Positions 41,306 to 50,779 of a DNA stretch of 64,000 nt are shown in pieces. The position numbers and the translations under genes were made by a program. Location: contig DYCR01000001.1 of NCBI GenBank assembly GCA_019418025.1, positions 144,882 through 208,881 on the forward strand, in the 5' to 3' direction. The notes beneath the pieces are model-generated. The model ran no database searches. It was not told the DNA's origin and saw nothing but the letters and a program-made list of their open reading frames with translations. The stretch's first letter is position 1, and every line of letters begins with the position of its first letter. The DNA comes from Clostridiales bacterium. GTDB lineage: Bacteria; Bacillota; Clostridia; Oscillospirales; Oscillospiraceae.

Positions 41306-41896
41306 ATGAAAACTGGGAAGAAAACACTTGCGGTGATTTTGTGCGGAGCGGCTTTGGTGGTATCCACGGTGATGGGGACCCGAGCCTATCTGACGGCGCA
41401 GGATGACGTGGTCAACACCTTCACGGTGGGCAGGGTGGACATCACCTTGGATGAGGCGGCGGTCAAGCCGGACGGTACATATGTTTCCGATGTCAACAAC
41501 CGTGTGGAGCAGAACAGCTACCACCTGATCCCCGGCCACTGCTACATCAAAGACCCGGTGGTGCATGTGGATGCCGACAGCGAAAACTGCTGGATCTTTG
41601 TGAAGGTGGACAATGGACTGGAGGGCATCGAGGCGCAGGATGGCAGCACCATCTCTGACCAGATGACGCAGAAGGGGTGGCAGCAGGTTTCCGGTGCGGC
41701 CAATGTGTTTGCATATGGCAAGATCGCCGCAGCTCAGCAGGATCTGCCTGTTTTCGACAATTTCCGCATCTCCGCTCAGGCCGATCAGCAGACCCTTGGG
41801 GACTATGCCGGAAAAACCGTTTCCATCACCGCCTATGCCGTTCAGGCAGATGGATTTGCCACAGCCGATGAGGCTTGGGCAGCTGCCGGATTTTAA
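41306..41896 (+). CDS. TasA/camelysin-like secreted protein
   Basis: 196 residues from the ATG at 41306 after AAGGAGG. The signal region LAVILCGAALVVSTVMGTRAY followed by LTAQDDVVNTFTVGRVDITL is the SipW-dependent type: TasA/CalY proteins show the same A-x-L-T-D/A...N-x-F-x-x-G-x-V start of the mature chain. TasA-family proteins form extracellular fibres of the biofilm matrix. Second gene of the operon after sipW. Confidence 0.87.
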   Translation: MKTGKKTLAVILCGAALVVSTVMGTRAYLTAQDDVVNTFTVGRVDITLDEAAVKPDGTYVSDVNNRVEQNSYHLIPGHCYIKDPVVHVDADSENCWIFVKVDNGLEGIEAQDGSTISDQMTQKGWQQVSGAANVFAYGKIAAAQQDLPVFDNFRISAQADQQTLGDYAGKTVSITAYAVQADGFATADEAWAAAGF

Positions 41897-41963
41897 GGCC
41901 TGAGGGCAGCTGCCGGAGCGTCCGAGGGTGTAAAAGCGACCCCCATGGAAAGGAGCATGTTCG

Positions 41964-42551
41964 ATGAAAAAAAGGTTTGCGATCCTCTCTGCCCTGATGG
42001 TCTGCATGGGGATCGCGGTTTCGGGTACGGTGTCCCATGTCACGGTGTCGGCAAAGGCACGGAATGTGATCACCGCAGGCAGCGTCAGCATACGGCTCAA
42101 CGAGATGAGCCGCATGGAAAACGGGGAGCTTGTGCCCTATGAGCCTCCTGAAAAGGTGATGCCCGGTCAGCAGGTCAGCAAGATCGTCACCGTTTCCAAC
42201 ACCGGACAGAATCCGGCCTATGTCCGTCTTTTGCTCCGGTGCGGTGGGTCTGACGATGCAGAAGCTCCCGCAGATTCGCTGCCGCCGTGGATGGGTCTGG
42301 ATCTGAATACCGAGGACTGGACCCGGAGGGACGGGGCGTTTTATTACAACACCCCCTTGGCCCCCGGGGAGCAGACCCGTCCTCTGTTTACCACGGTGAC
42401 CTTTTCGCAGGACATGGGCAATGACTGCCAGAACAGCAGGGTGCAGCTGCACATCACGGCCCAAGCCACCCAGTCGGAAAACAACGGGGACCGAAGCTGG
42501 CTTGCCGGCGGATGGCCGCAGAGCGTGAGAAAGGAGATGCCTGAGCAATGA
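41964..42551 (+). CDS. Secreted TasA-like protein 2 (SipW substrate candidate)
   Basis: 195 residues. SipW-type signal: ILSALMVCMGIAVSGTVSHV, then VSAKARNVITAGSVSIRLNE. A beta-sandwich phrase KVMPGQQVSKIVTVSNTGQN and later PLAPGEQTRPLFTTVTFS resemble TasA/DUF11-like domains. It overlaps the VWA-protein gene by 4 bases. A minor matrix or fibre protein is a reasonable guess. Confidence 0.8.
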   Translation: MKKRFAILSALMVCMGIAVSGTVSHVTVSAKARNVITAGSVSIRLNEMSRMENGELVPYEPPEKVMPGQQVSKIVTVSNTGQNPAYVRLLLRCGGSDDAEAPADSLPPWMGLDLNTEDWTRRDGAFYYNTPLAPGEQTRPLFTTVTFSQDMGNDCQNSRVQLHITAQATQSENNGDRSWLAGGWPQSVRKEMPEQ

Positions 42552-45500
42552 AAAACAGGATCATTTCGATGGGACTGTGCTTCTGCATGGCACTGTCTGC
42601 GGTGCATGGGGTCTTTGCTTCCGAGGCAGAGACGGTGTCTTTGCCGGAGGAGGTCTGGACAGAGCCTGCCATCGAGGAGACGGCGGCTGTGCAGGAGGAG
42701 ACGGCGGGGGCAGAGCCGACGGAGGTCCTGCCTGCCCCCGAGCAGGTGTATCGGGAGCTGATGGCGGCCCAGACCCTTGAGCAGATGGAAAAGCTCCGTC
42801 AGGGACTGGGGGACGGGGGCGTGCAGGCCCTTGTCTCTGCCCTGACGCAGGAGCAGATCGCTCAGGTCAATGCCAAGGCAGAGGGGCTGATGCCGGAGGA
42901 AACGGCACCGCCCGAGCCTGAGCCTCAGGAGCCGGAACGCCCTGAGGTATATCCGGCGAAAAATGTCACCCATGCGGCACCTTTCCTGCCGCCAGTCCCG
43001 GGGGCGGATGAACGGTCGGGGGAAGGGGAGCCTGAGCAGGATCAGGGTATTTGCACCAACAAGAGCGTATCTGAGCCGGATGAGAAGGGACACCGCACCC
43101 TGACACTGGAGGCATGGGTCACGGGCAGCAAGACCATCATCGATCAGGAGATTCAGATTCCGGCGGATATCGTTCTGGTTCTGGATCAGTCCGGCTCCAT
43201 GCAGGATGACTTCACCTCGGTGCGGTATGAGCCTTTTCGGGGGCAGCCGAAGCAGCTGTACCAGAGGCGCAGGCAGCTGTATGTCAAGCGGGGCGACGGC
43301 TCCTTTGCTCCGGTGACGGTGGAGCGGCAGAGCAGCCCCCAAGGGACCTATGTCCCCTTTTTTCAGCAGACCAATCGGGACTATTTCAGTGCCTCCGGCA
43401 GCTTTTTCCACAAGTGTGCGGATGGAAGCTACGGGGCGGTCCGTGTGGAGCATTCCTTCTTCGTGGGCTATACATACCGGTGCGCCGCCTGCGGCACACT
43501 GGGCAGCAGTCAGGGGGTCACGTCCGTGCCGGAGTGCAGCGGAGGATTTTATAAGCCTCGGCTGCAAACGGAGTATCGTTTCTCCTATCGGGAAACCGAC
43601 GGAACCGCCGTCACCGTGACGGTGGGGGAGGGTGCTGCTGCGCCGGACTGGGATTTCCACCTGTCGAAGCCTGCCGGAAGCACCAGTCGGCTCAAGGCTC
43701 TGCAAAAAGCGGTCACCGCCTTTACAGACGGGGTGGCGGAAAAGGCCAAGGGACCCGACGGCATATCCGGCACCGAGGACGACGTGAACCATCGGATCGC
43801 CGTGGTAGGCTTTGCTTCGTCGGATTTCAGGGCCAGCTACGAAAACACCGAAATTTTCATCGGCGCGGAACAGCACCGCTATGACCGTGTTACCGACGGA
43901 CTGTGTGCAAAAGCCCTGCAAAATATGGATCAGGCTCAGGGCAGGGCCAATGTGGCAAGCTCCATCGGGGCCCTGAGTGCCGAGGGGGCGACCTATATCA
44001 ACTGCGGTGTGGAGCTGGGCAACCGAATTTTGCAGAATAATCCCGTGGAGCCGGGAGCGAAGCGCAGCCGCATCATGATCGTGTTTACCGACGGTCAGCC
44101 CGGCTACTCCGACTATGATGCCAACGTGGCCCGGTCTGCCATCAATGCCTCGGCGGTCACCAAGCAGATGGGAGCCACGGTCTATTCGGTGGGCATTTTT
44201 GACGGGGCGGATGCCTCCTCACCGGGAGCAGAGCATGGCTCGCCGATCCAGCGCAGCAACTGGTTCATGCAGCACCTGTCCAGTAACAACGGCACGGTGC
44301 GCGACCCCAGCTATTACCTGTCCGCCGGAGATGCAGATGCACTGGAGCGGATCTTCCAGACCATTTCCGACAACATCGAAAGCGGCGGCTCCTCCATTCA
44401 GCTTGGCAAGGAAACGGTGATGCAGGATGTGATCGCCGATGCCTTCGTGCTGCCGGAGGGGACGGATGCGCAGGATATCAAGGCATACACCGCCGACTAT
44501 CTGGGAGAAAACCGCTTTGGGGATCGGGTGCCGTTTACCCCTGCGGTGACCGTCTCGCCGGACAGAAGGACCGTCACCGTGACCAATTTTGACTACTCTG
44601 AAAACTGGGTGGGCAAGGTCACGGACAACGGTCAGGTATCCTATCGGGGCAAAAAGCTCATCGTCGAGATCCCCATTGCGGTGCGTGAGGGCTTTTTGGG
44701 CGGAAATGATGTGTACACCAACGGGATCGACTCCGGCATATTCAGCGGCGGAGAGCAGATCCGCCCCTTTCAGCGCCCTTCCGTCTGCGTCCCCATCCCC
44801 GAGATCACCGTCTCCGTACCTGAGAAAAATGTCTACCTCATGGGCGGTCTGAACCAACAGCAGCTGATGCAGGGGGTGACGGTAACGGCAGGCGGTGTGG
44901 ATCTTTTGGGTCCACTGGAGCCGTGGCAGACGGAATATGTAAATCTGACCATCCTCAGACCCGAGCCTATGGATTCGCTGACGGATGATGGGGGATATGC
45001 CGTTTCGGCAGAGCTTACCTCAGGCTCAGGCCCTCAGGCACAGGTGCAGACAGGGAGCGCCTCGGCGGCTGTAAATGTATTCTGCCCCCGACTGACCTTC
45101 TGCGACAGCACGGTGTACTATGGAGATCGGGAGCCGGAGGGGTATGCAGGGAATCTGACGGACATCTGTTGGCTCCATGGGGACATTTCCGATGAGCAGG
45201 TGCAGATGACGGGGGCAGAGCCGGAGCTTGAGCTGAGCTTCCGCCCCGGGGATGGTCTGCAAGACGGCATTGTCTGCACCAAGTCGGACATTCCCGTGGC
45301 GGTCACTCCGGCCATCGGCGGTCGGCCCGTGGAGCAATGGACGGAATTTGCCCATGGGGACTGCTCCGGCGGATGCGGCTTTGACCCTGCGCAGGGTGCA
45401 TTTTTCCTGCATGTCAAGACCTGTCGGCTGCACGTGGGCAAGCAGGGCGGCAGGGCGGCAGAGCCCTATGTGCTGACGGTGCTGCGCAACGGCAGTCCGT

Positions 45501-45763
45501 ATACCCAGCTGACGGTAATGGCCGGACAGTCAGACACCGTCTATGAGCTTCCGGTGGGGACATATACCTTGCAGGAGGATACCGACTGGGCATGGCGCTA
45601 CCAAAGCGTGCAGGTGAGCGAGGGGGTCAGTCTGACCCCGGAGCAGCCGGAGGGCACGGTGACCTGCACCAACCGGGACCGGCTGAGACAGTGGCTCAAC
45701 GGATTCAGCGCCGTGGTGCAAAACATCATGGGCGTGCAAGAGGAAGGGAGGCATGAACCATGA
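42548..45763 (+). CDS. Large secreted von Willebrand factor A protein
   Basis: 1071 residues. Signal peptide (ISMGLCFCMALSAVHGVFAS), an acidic Pro/Glu-rich stretch (~25-150), then a VWA domain beginning IVLVLDQSGSM with the D-x-S-x-S metal site (MIDAS) and a long insertion (~215-370). Beyond are beta domains, and at the C-terminus a SpaA/Cna-B-like domain (ELPVGTYTLQEDTDW). There is no sorting signal; the chain ends shortly after TCTNRDRLRQWLNG. VWA proteins bind matrix or other pilin-like partners. Here it is probably a tip or adhesion component of the SipW/TasA-like structure. Confidence 0.85.
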   Translation: MKNRIISMGLCFCMALSAVHGVFASEAETVSLPEEVWTEPAIEETAAVQEETAGAEPTEVLPAPEQVYRELMAAQTLEQMEKLRQGLGDGGVQALVSALTQEQIAQVNAKAEGLMPEETAPPEPEPQEPERPEVYPAKNVTHAAPFLPPVPGADERSGEGEPEQDQGICTNKSVSEPDEKGHRTLTLEAWVTGSKTIIDQEIQIPADIVLVLDQSGSMQDDFTSVRYEPFRGQPKQLYQRRRQLYVKRGDGSFAPVTVERQSSPQGTYVPFFQQTNRDYFSASGSFFHKCADGSYGAVRVEHSFFVGYTYRCAACGTLGSSQGVTSVPECSGGFYKPRLQTEYRFSYRETDGTAVTVTVGEGAAAPDWDFHLSKPAGSTSRLKALQKAVTAFTDGVAEKAKGPDGISGTEDDVNHRIAVVGFASSDFRASYENTEIFIGAEQHRYDRVTDGLCAKALQNMDQAQGRANVASSIGALSAEGATYINCGVELGNRILQNNPVEPGAKRSRIMIVFTDGQPGYSDYDANVARSAINASAVTKQMGATVYSVGIFDGADASSPGAEHGSPIQRSNWFMQHLSSNNGTVRDPSYYLSAGDADALERIFQTISDNIESGGSSIQLGKETVMQDVIADAFVLPEGTDAQDIKAYTADYLGENRFGDRVPFTPAVTVSPDRRTVTVTNFDYSENWVGKVTDNGQVSYRGKKLIVEIPIAVREGFLGGNDVYTNGIDSGIFSGGEQIRPFQRPSVCVPIPEITVSVPEKNVYLMGGLNQQQLMQGVTVTAGGVDLLGPLEPWQTEYVNLTILRPEPMDSLTDDGGYAVSAELTSGSGPQAQVQTGSASAAVNVFCPRLTFCDSTVYYGDREPEGYAGNLTDICWLHGDISDEQVQMTGAEPELELSFRPGDGLQDGIVCTKSDIPVAVTPAIGGRPVEQWTEFAHGDCSGGCGFDPAQGAFFLHVKTCRLHVGKQGGRAAEPYVLTVLRNGSPYTQLTVMAGQSDTVYELPVGTYTLQEDTDWAWRYQSVQVSEGVSLTPEQPEGTVTCTNRDRLRQWLNGFSAVVQNIMGVQEEGRHEP

Positions 45764-46365
45764 GACAGCGCGGCTGCAAGCGGCACGGTGTCTGGGCGTG
45801 CAGAAGGCCCCTTTGGGGCAGACTGCTGACGGCGGCGGTGTGCGGCGCGGTCCTGTCCGGCAGTGCGGTGATGGTCACCGGCTCGTGGCTTCAGGACGCG
45901 TCAGAGCCGGTGCAGAACGGGGTCGGCCCTGCCACAGTGACCTGTCAGGTGACGGAGCGGTTTGACGGCAGGGTGAAAAGTCTGGTCAATGTCACCAACA
46001 CCGGAGATGTGCCTGCATACATTCGGGTGAAGCTGATCTCCTATCGGGTGAATCAGTCCCATCAGAAGATCGGGGGCGCTGCGCAGATCCCCGATTTCAC
46101 CCCGGGGCAGGACTGGTTTGCCAAGGATGGGATCTACTATTACCGATTTCCCGTGGCCCCCGGGGAGCAGCCCGGGCATGGGCTGATCGGGGAGGAGGGC
46201 ATCGGCCTGTCCGGCTACACCGATGCCGACGGCGGAAAACAGGTCATTGAGGTCATGGCAGAGGCGATTCAGGCTCAGGGGATCGATGAGGCCGGAACAA
46301 AGGCGGTGGTTTCTGCTTGGGGCATCGACCCCGAGACGGCAGGTAAGGGAGGCGGAGCAGGATGA
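45760..46365 (+). CDS. Secreted TasA-like protein 3
   Basis: 201 residues; overlaps both neighbours by four bases. A twin cluster of Arg/Lys/Cys at the N-terminus precedes a hydrophobic segment (LLTAAVCGAVLSGSAVMVTG). The mature part has VKSLVNVTNTGDVPAYIRVKL and GIYYYRFPVAPGEQ, close in design to the 41964 gene product. No anchoring signal. Probably secreted through SipW. Confidence 0.77.
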   Translation: MRQRGCKRHGVWACRRPLWGRLLTAAVCGAVLSGSAVMVTGSWLQDASEPVQNGVGPATVTCQVTERFDGRVKSLVNVTNTGDVPAYIRVKLISYRVNQSHQKIGGAAQIPDFTPGQDWFAKDGIYYYRFPVAPGEQPGHGLIGEEGIGLSGYTDADGGKQVIEVMAEAIQAQGIDEAGTKAVVSAWGIDPETAGKGGGAG

Positions 46366-47003
46366 GGATACGGGTATTGTCGCTGCTGACGGCGATCTTA
46401 CTGGCCTTGGCTGCGACCACGGGGGCCCATGCCCACGGCACGGTGACCTATCAGGGCAACAGTCGGGATTTTGTCTTTGCCCCGGGCAGTGACCTGTCTC
46501 CCACGGATTTGTTCGACGGCTTCAAGGGCGTTATGCCCGGGGATACCTTGATCCAGAGGATCAGGATACGCAGCGATGCATCCAAGGATGTGAAGGTGAA
46601 GCTGTACCTGCGGGCTTTGGGTGCGCAGTCCGGCAGTGAGGCGTTTCTCGATCAGCTGAAGCTGACGGTCCGGCAGGCAGGGGATTCGCCGTTGTTTCAG
46701 GCTCCGGCGGGTCAGTGCGGTCAGCTGAAGGACTGGCAGGAGCTGGGGACCTTTTACTCCGGCGCGGAGGTGGAGCTGCTGCTGACTCTGGAGGTCCCTC
46801 TCGAGATGGGCAACGAGTTTCAGAACGCCGTGGGGGCACTGGACTGGGAATTTGGGGCAGAGGAGCTTCCGGTGGAGCCGGATGACCCTGCTTCTCCCCA
46901 CACGGGGGACGAAAGTCCGCTGCTAGGATACATCCTCCTGCTTTTTCTGGGAGGAGCGGGACTTGCCGGTCTGGCGGTGACAGGGTGGAAAAAGAAGGCT
47001 TGA
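46362..47003 (+). CDS. Sortase-anchored secreted protein ending the sipW operon
   Basis: 213 residues. Signal peptide LLTAILLALAATTGAHAH, a beta-sandwich with RIRIRSDASKDVKVKLYLRA and LTLEVPLEMGNEFQNAVGAL, then SPHTGDE, a hydrophobic helix (LLGYILLLFLGGAGLAGLAV) and KKKA. That is a class B-like SPxTG sorting signal. It may be the base that fixes the TasA-like structure to the wall. Confidence 0.85.
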   Translation: MRIRVLSLLTAILLALAATTGAHAHGTVTYQGNSRDFVFAPGSDLSPTDLFDGFKGVMPGDTLIQRIRIRSDASKDVKVKLYLRALGAQSGSEAFLDQLKLTVRQAGDSPLFQAPAGQCGQLKDWQELGTFYSGAEVELLLTLEVPLEMGNEFQNAVGALDWEFGAEELPVEPDDPASPHTGDESPLLGYILLLFLGGAGLAGLAVTGWKKKA

Positions 47004-47019
47004 TCTTTCATAGGCTGAG

Positions 47020-47051
47020 GCGGGCGGCCCCCTGAGGGGCTGCCCGCTTTT
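47020..47051 (+). terminator. Terminator of the sipW operon
   Basis: GCGGGC-G-GCCCC pairs with GGGGC-T-GCCCGC around a CTGA loop, then TTTT. Confidence 0.82.
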
Positions 47052-47166
47052 GGGATCTGTCGGGGGCGATTTGACTTTCCTTTGAATATCGGGTAAACTG
47101 ATAGTCGTATTTTCGGATCAGGTGTCGGCATGCATTCCGGCACGCATTGCAGGAGAAGGAACGATT

Positions 47167-49374
47167 ATGAGACAAGAAACAGTTTTAACCAAAGCATTAT
47201 TTGCCAAGGCAGGTCAGCAGGCCGAGGAGATCACGCTCCCCCACACGTGGAACAATCTGGACGGACAGGACGGCGGCGACGACTATTGGCGCGGTCACGG
47301 TGTCTACCAAATCCAGCTGCCGGCCCCCACTGCCGGTCTGCGGCAGTATGTCCAGTTCGAGGGCGCAAACCACATTGCCGCCGTCAGCTGCAACGGGACA
47401 TTTCTGGGAGAGCATCGGGGCGGCTTTTCCACCTTCCGGTTTGATGTGACAGACCACATGAAGCCTGAGGGCGGACTTCTTGAGGTGGATGTGACCAATG
47501 AGATCTGCGATGTCTATCCCCAGAATGCGGACTTTACCTTCTACGGCGGCCTGTATCGGGACGTGACCTTCATCGAGGCAGACCCCACCCACTTTGACCT
47601 GATGAAGGACGGCACGCAGGGCGTGTTCGTGACGCCCCATGTATCGGGCAGAACACGTCTGGATCTGTTCCCCGTGAACGCGCAGGACTGCACCCTTCGG
47701 GTGGAGCTTGCCGATCAGCAGGGGACTGTCGTTGCCGCAGAGGAGACTGCCGCGCAGGAGCATACCGTGGTGGTGCTTGAGGTGGAGGAGCCCCACCTGT
47801 GGAACGGCGTGAAGGACCCTTATCAGTACACCGCCCGGGCAGTGATCTGCCGTGAAGGACGGGAACTGGATGAAGTGACGGTTTCCTTCGGCTACCGTGG
47901 CTTCCATGTGGACCCGGAGCGGGGCTTTTTCCTGAACGGCAAGACCTACCCCCTGCACGGTGTCTGCCGCCATCAGGACCGTGAGGACAAGGGTTGGGCC
48001 ATCGGCAGGGCCGAGCATGAGGAGGATATGGAGCTGATCCGTCAGGTGGGTGCAAACACCATCCGTCTGGCCCACTATCAGCACGCCCAGTATTTCTACG
48101 ATCTGTGCGACCGTGCCGGCATGGTGCTGTGGGCGGAGATCCCCTTTATCAGCGTATTCCGCCCGGGTGAAGCCGCACGCCAGAACACCCTGACCCAGAT
48201 GCGTGAGCTGATCGCCCAGAATTACAACCATCCCTCCATCTTCTTCTGGGGCATCTCCAACGAGATCACCATCGGCGGCGAGAGCGAGGAGCTGTATCAG
48301 AACCTGTGCATGCTCAATGCCCTGACCAAGGAAATGGACCCCTCCCGCCTGACAACCATGGCCCACGTGAGCATGGTACCCATGAACTCAGAGCATGTGT
48401 TCGTGTCGGATGTGCAGAGCTATAACCACTATCTGGGTTGGTACGGCGGCGATGTCAGCGAAAACGGCCCGTGGTTTGACAAATTCCGCAAAATGAATCC
48501 GGATCGGGCACTGGGCGTGTCGGAGTACGGCGCGGAGGCCATCCTCACATGGCACTCGGAAAAGCCGGAAAACCACGACTATACCGAGGAATATCAGGCA
48601 TATTACCACCACGAGATGCTGAAAACCTTTGAAAAGCGTCCCTACCTGTGGGCAACCCATGTCTGGAATATGTTCGACTTTGCGGCGGATGCCCGGGACG
48701 AGGGCGGCTGCAAGGGTCGCAACAACAAGGGTCTTGTCACCTATGACCGCAAGATCAAAAAGGACAGCTTTTATATCTATCAGGCCTACTGGACTCAGGA
48801 GCCTATGGTCCACATCTGCGGCTCCCGCTTCACAGACCGGGCGCCGGGTCAGCGGAATGTGACGGTCTACACCAACTGCCCCAGTGTGACCCTGTATGTC
48901 AACGGCAGACGGTTCAAAAAGAAAAAGACCGCCGATCATGCCTGCGTTTTTGAGAACGTGAAGCTGATCAACGGGGAAAACACCCTTGTGGCTAAGGTCG
49001 ATGGAGCAGAGGATCAGATCATGCTCCGTGGAGTGGATACCCCCAATCAGGGCTACATCCTGCCCGTTGGGGCAGGCGATGCCGGAAACTGGTTCGATGC
49101 CGAGGGCAAGGAGCGCCGTCTGGAGTTCCCGGAGGGCTGCTGCTCGATTCATGATAAGCTGGGCGAGCTTCTGGAGCATCCCGAGGCCGGCCCCATGCTG
49201 CGCCAGATGATCACGGAGATGGCAGATCAGGTGGGCATGGGCAAGAACATCAACAGCCTGCTGCGGATGGTCCGCTCCATGCGTCTGGAGGAGGTCATCA
49301 AGATGGCAGGAAAGAAGCTGCCCGAGGGTATGGCCTACGAGCTGAACGAGAAGCTGATCCAGTTTAAGAAATAA
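47167..49374 (+). CDS. Glycoside hydrolase family 2 enzyme (beta-galactosidase-like)
   Basis: 735 residues from the ATG at 47167; no signal peptide, so cytoplasmic. GH2 order: sugar-binding jelly roll (TLPHTWNNLDGQDGGDDYWRG is the family start), Ig-like domain, TIM barrel with GVCRHQDRED, acid/base glutamate in FFWGISNEIT and the nucleophile in ALGVSEYGAEAI, then a C-terminal domain with DUF4982-like sequence. A long helical tail (~640-735) is unusual. It could act on beta-galactosides or beta-glucuronides; the sequence does not decide. Confidence 0.88.
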   Translation: MRQETVLTKALFAKAGQQAEEITLPHTWNNLDGQDGGDDYWRGHGVYQIQLPAPTAGLRQYVQFEGANHIAAVSCNGTFLGEHRGGFSTFRFDVTDHMKPEGGLLEVDVTNEICDVYPQNADFTFYGGLYRDVTFIEADPTHFDLMKDGTQGVFVTPHVSGRTRLDLFPVNAQDCTLRVELADQQGTVVAAEETAAQEHTVVVLEVEEPHLWNGVKDPYQYTARAVICREGRELDEVTVSFGYRGFHVDPERGFFLNGKTYPLHGVCRHQDREDKGWAIGRAEHEEDMELIRQVGANTIRLAHYQHAQYFYDLCDRAGMVLWAEIPFISVFRPGEAARQNTLTQMRELIAQNYNHPSIFFWGISNEITIGGESEELYQNLCMLNALTKEMDPSRLTTMAHVSMVPMNSEHVFVSDVQSYNHYLGWYGGDVSENGPWFDKFRKMNPDRALGVSEYGAEAILTWHSEKPENHDYTEEYQAYYHHEMLKTFEKRPYLWATHVWNMFDFAADARDEGGCKGRNNKGLVTYDRKIKKDSFYIYQAYWTQEPMVHICGSRFTDRAPGQRNVTVYTNCPSVTLYVNGRRFKKKKTADHACVFENVKLINGENTLVAKVDGAEDQIMLRGVDTPNQGYILPVGAGDAGNWFDAEGKERRLEFPEGCCSIHDKLGELLEHPEAGPMLRQMITEMADQVGMGKNINSLLRMVRSMRLEEVIKMAGKKLPEGMAYELNEKLIQFKK

Positions 49375-49429
49375 CAGCGGTGGGGCGTATGCCTGTGATC
49401 GGCAGCTCGGCCCATCGGCACAATAAAGA

Positions 49430-49474
49430 AATGCCCCTCCCCTGCACGGTTTTGGTGCAGAGGAGGGGCATTTT
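49430..49474 (+). terminator. Terminator of the GH2 gene
   Basis: AATGCCCCTCCCCTGCAC and GTGCAGAGGAGGGGCATT form a long stem with one mismatch, followed by TTTT. Confidence 0.88.
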
Positions 49475-49516
49475 CAGTTTGCAGGCAGCTTTTTGAGCCT
49501 GCCTGCAAAAGCAGAT

Positions 49517-49550
49517 AAAAGCGTCCGCACCTCAAGCGAAGTGCGGACGC
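49517..49550 (-). terminator. Distal minus-strand hairpin after tRNA-Leu
   Basis: GCGTCCGCAC (49521-49530) / GTGCGGACGC (49541-49550), a perfect 10-bp stem; on the minus strand TTTT follows. A back-up terminator for tRNA-Leu. Confidence 0.65.
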
Positions 49551-49581
49551 TCATTTTGGTGAGAACGCCGGATGAATACAA

Positions 49582-49631
49582 TAAAAAAGACGAGTGTTCT
49601 TACAGCTTTTCAAATGCTGTAAGAACACTCG
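49582..49631 (-). terminator. Terminator of tRNA-Leu
   Basis: CGAGTGTTCTTACAGC (49591-49606) pairs perfectly over 16 bases with GCTGTAAGAACACTCG (49616-49631); on the minus strand a T-run follows. It starts four bases after the tRNA. Confidence 0.93.
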
Positions 49632-49634
49632 CCA

Positions 49635-49719
49635 TGGTGCGGGCGACAGGACTCGAACCTGCACGTCTTTCAACAGAGGAACCTAAATCCACCGAGTCTA
49701 CCAATTCCACCACGCCCGC
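49635..49719 (-). tRNA. tRNA-Leu (TAG)
   Basis: Class II tRNA with a long variable arm. The acceptor GCGGGCG pairs with CGCCCGC and CCA is encoded. The anticodon loop TTTAGGT has anticodon TAG. The T arm GCAGG-TTCGAGT-CCTGT is intact. The anticodon stem GTGGA/TCCTC carries a U-U mismatch at the second pair. About 140 bases separate it from the M14 gene stop (49862), with nothing else seen between. Confidence 0.92.
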
Positions 49720-49861
49720 ATATAAAATTGTTCCTCAGATTTTTACACGGCGAGGAGACCGAGGTGGGGCGCACAGCCGATTCCACAATGTAAATATTCT
49801 ACCATGGGGATGTGGCAAATGTCAAGAGCGTTTGCCCCTCCCGTGGGAGGGGCATGGAAAA

Positions 49862-50779
49862 TCAGCCTGTGGCGGCGGTGACCAGAATCCCCAGATTGTC
49901 TTTGTAGATTTCGTCAAACTGGGAAAGAGGCAGGGGATTTGTGCCGGAGCCTGCCTCGATGGTGAAGCCGGGGCGGCGGAACTCCTGAATGAACCAGTCT
50001 TTGTATCCGGCAAAGGAGGAATTGAAGGGTACATCCTCCAGAGCGTAGCCGCTGACCTGAGCAAACCGCTGAGCCAGCTCCTCGGTCCCCGGCACCTCGA
50101 TGCCGCCGTATTTGTAATAAATGACCTGACCTTGGGTGTGAAAGGCCAGCACCAGATCCGGCGAGATCCTCTGGGTGTAGTCATACAGCGCCTGCGTTTC
50201 GATTTGGGACAGGGGGGCCCGCCCCACATAGTCTCTGGGCGCAGGACTGGTGTAGCCCTGACGGAATTTGATCTCCCGGGCCATGAGCCATCCGGCAGGA
50301 TAGTTCAGGTTCAGATCCACCCCGTTGAGATTGGCCTTCCAGCCGGAGGGGAAGGGGATGTTGGGGTAATTCTGAGCAAAGCCCTTGGCCCGCTCGTATT
50401 GTTCCTCACCGGGCTGCAGCACTCCGGTCACCAGATCCACTCCGTCGGGATCGACCATGGGCACGATGTAAACGGTGGCTTCGGTGGAAAGAAGCCTTGC
50501 CGGCTGCTGAAAAATGGTCCCGTCGGAGCGGATCGCCTCGGCGTATTCCTCTGCGAATTTCAGCAGCAGCGGTGTGGTGATCCACTCGTTGGCGTGGTGG
50601 GCCGCCGAGTAGATGACCCGCCGCTTTCCTGTGCCGATGGCCATGGCATAGATGGGGCGGCCGAATGCGGTGGTTGCCAGCAGCTCCGTGCGGATCATGG
50701 GATACTGGGCCGACAGCTGCTCCACGGTGGCGGCATACAGCTGGGCGGTCATGGGTACATCGGTGGGTACAATTGCCAT
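49862..50779 (-). CDS. M14-family zinc carboxypeptidase
   Basis: 305 residues, no signal peptide. Zinc ligands HHANEW (H-x-x-E) after VIYSAA, with the third His in LAFHTQGQ and the catalytic glutamate in FTIEAGSGTNPLPL. The specificity pocket segment NLNGVDLNLNYPAGW is typical of gamma-D-glutamyl-meso-diaminopimelate peptidases (MpaA/LytH-like), so it probably recycles cell-wall peptides in the cytoplasm. Its ribosome site lies in the 3' arm of the hairpin after mnmG (see 50780-50816). Confidence 0.85.
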   Translation of the reverse strand: MAIVPTDVPMTAQLYAATVEQLSAQYPMIRTELLATTAFGRPIYAMAIGTGKRRVIYSAAHHANEWITTPLLLKFAEEYAEAIRSDGTIFQQPARLLSTEATVYIVPMVDPDGVDLVTGVLQPGEEQYERAKGFAQNYPNIPFPSGWKANLNGVDLNLNYPAGWLMAREIKFRQGYTSPAPRDYVGRAPLSQIETQALYDYTQRISPDLVLAFHTQGQVIYYKYGGIEVPGTEELAQRFAQVSGYALEDVPFNSSFAGYKDWFIQEFRRPGFTIEAGSGTNPLPLSQFDEIYKDNLGILVTAATG

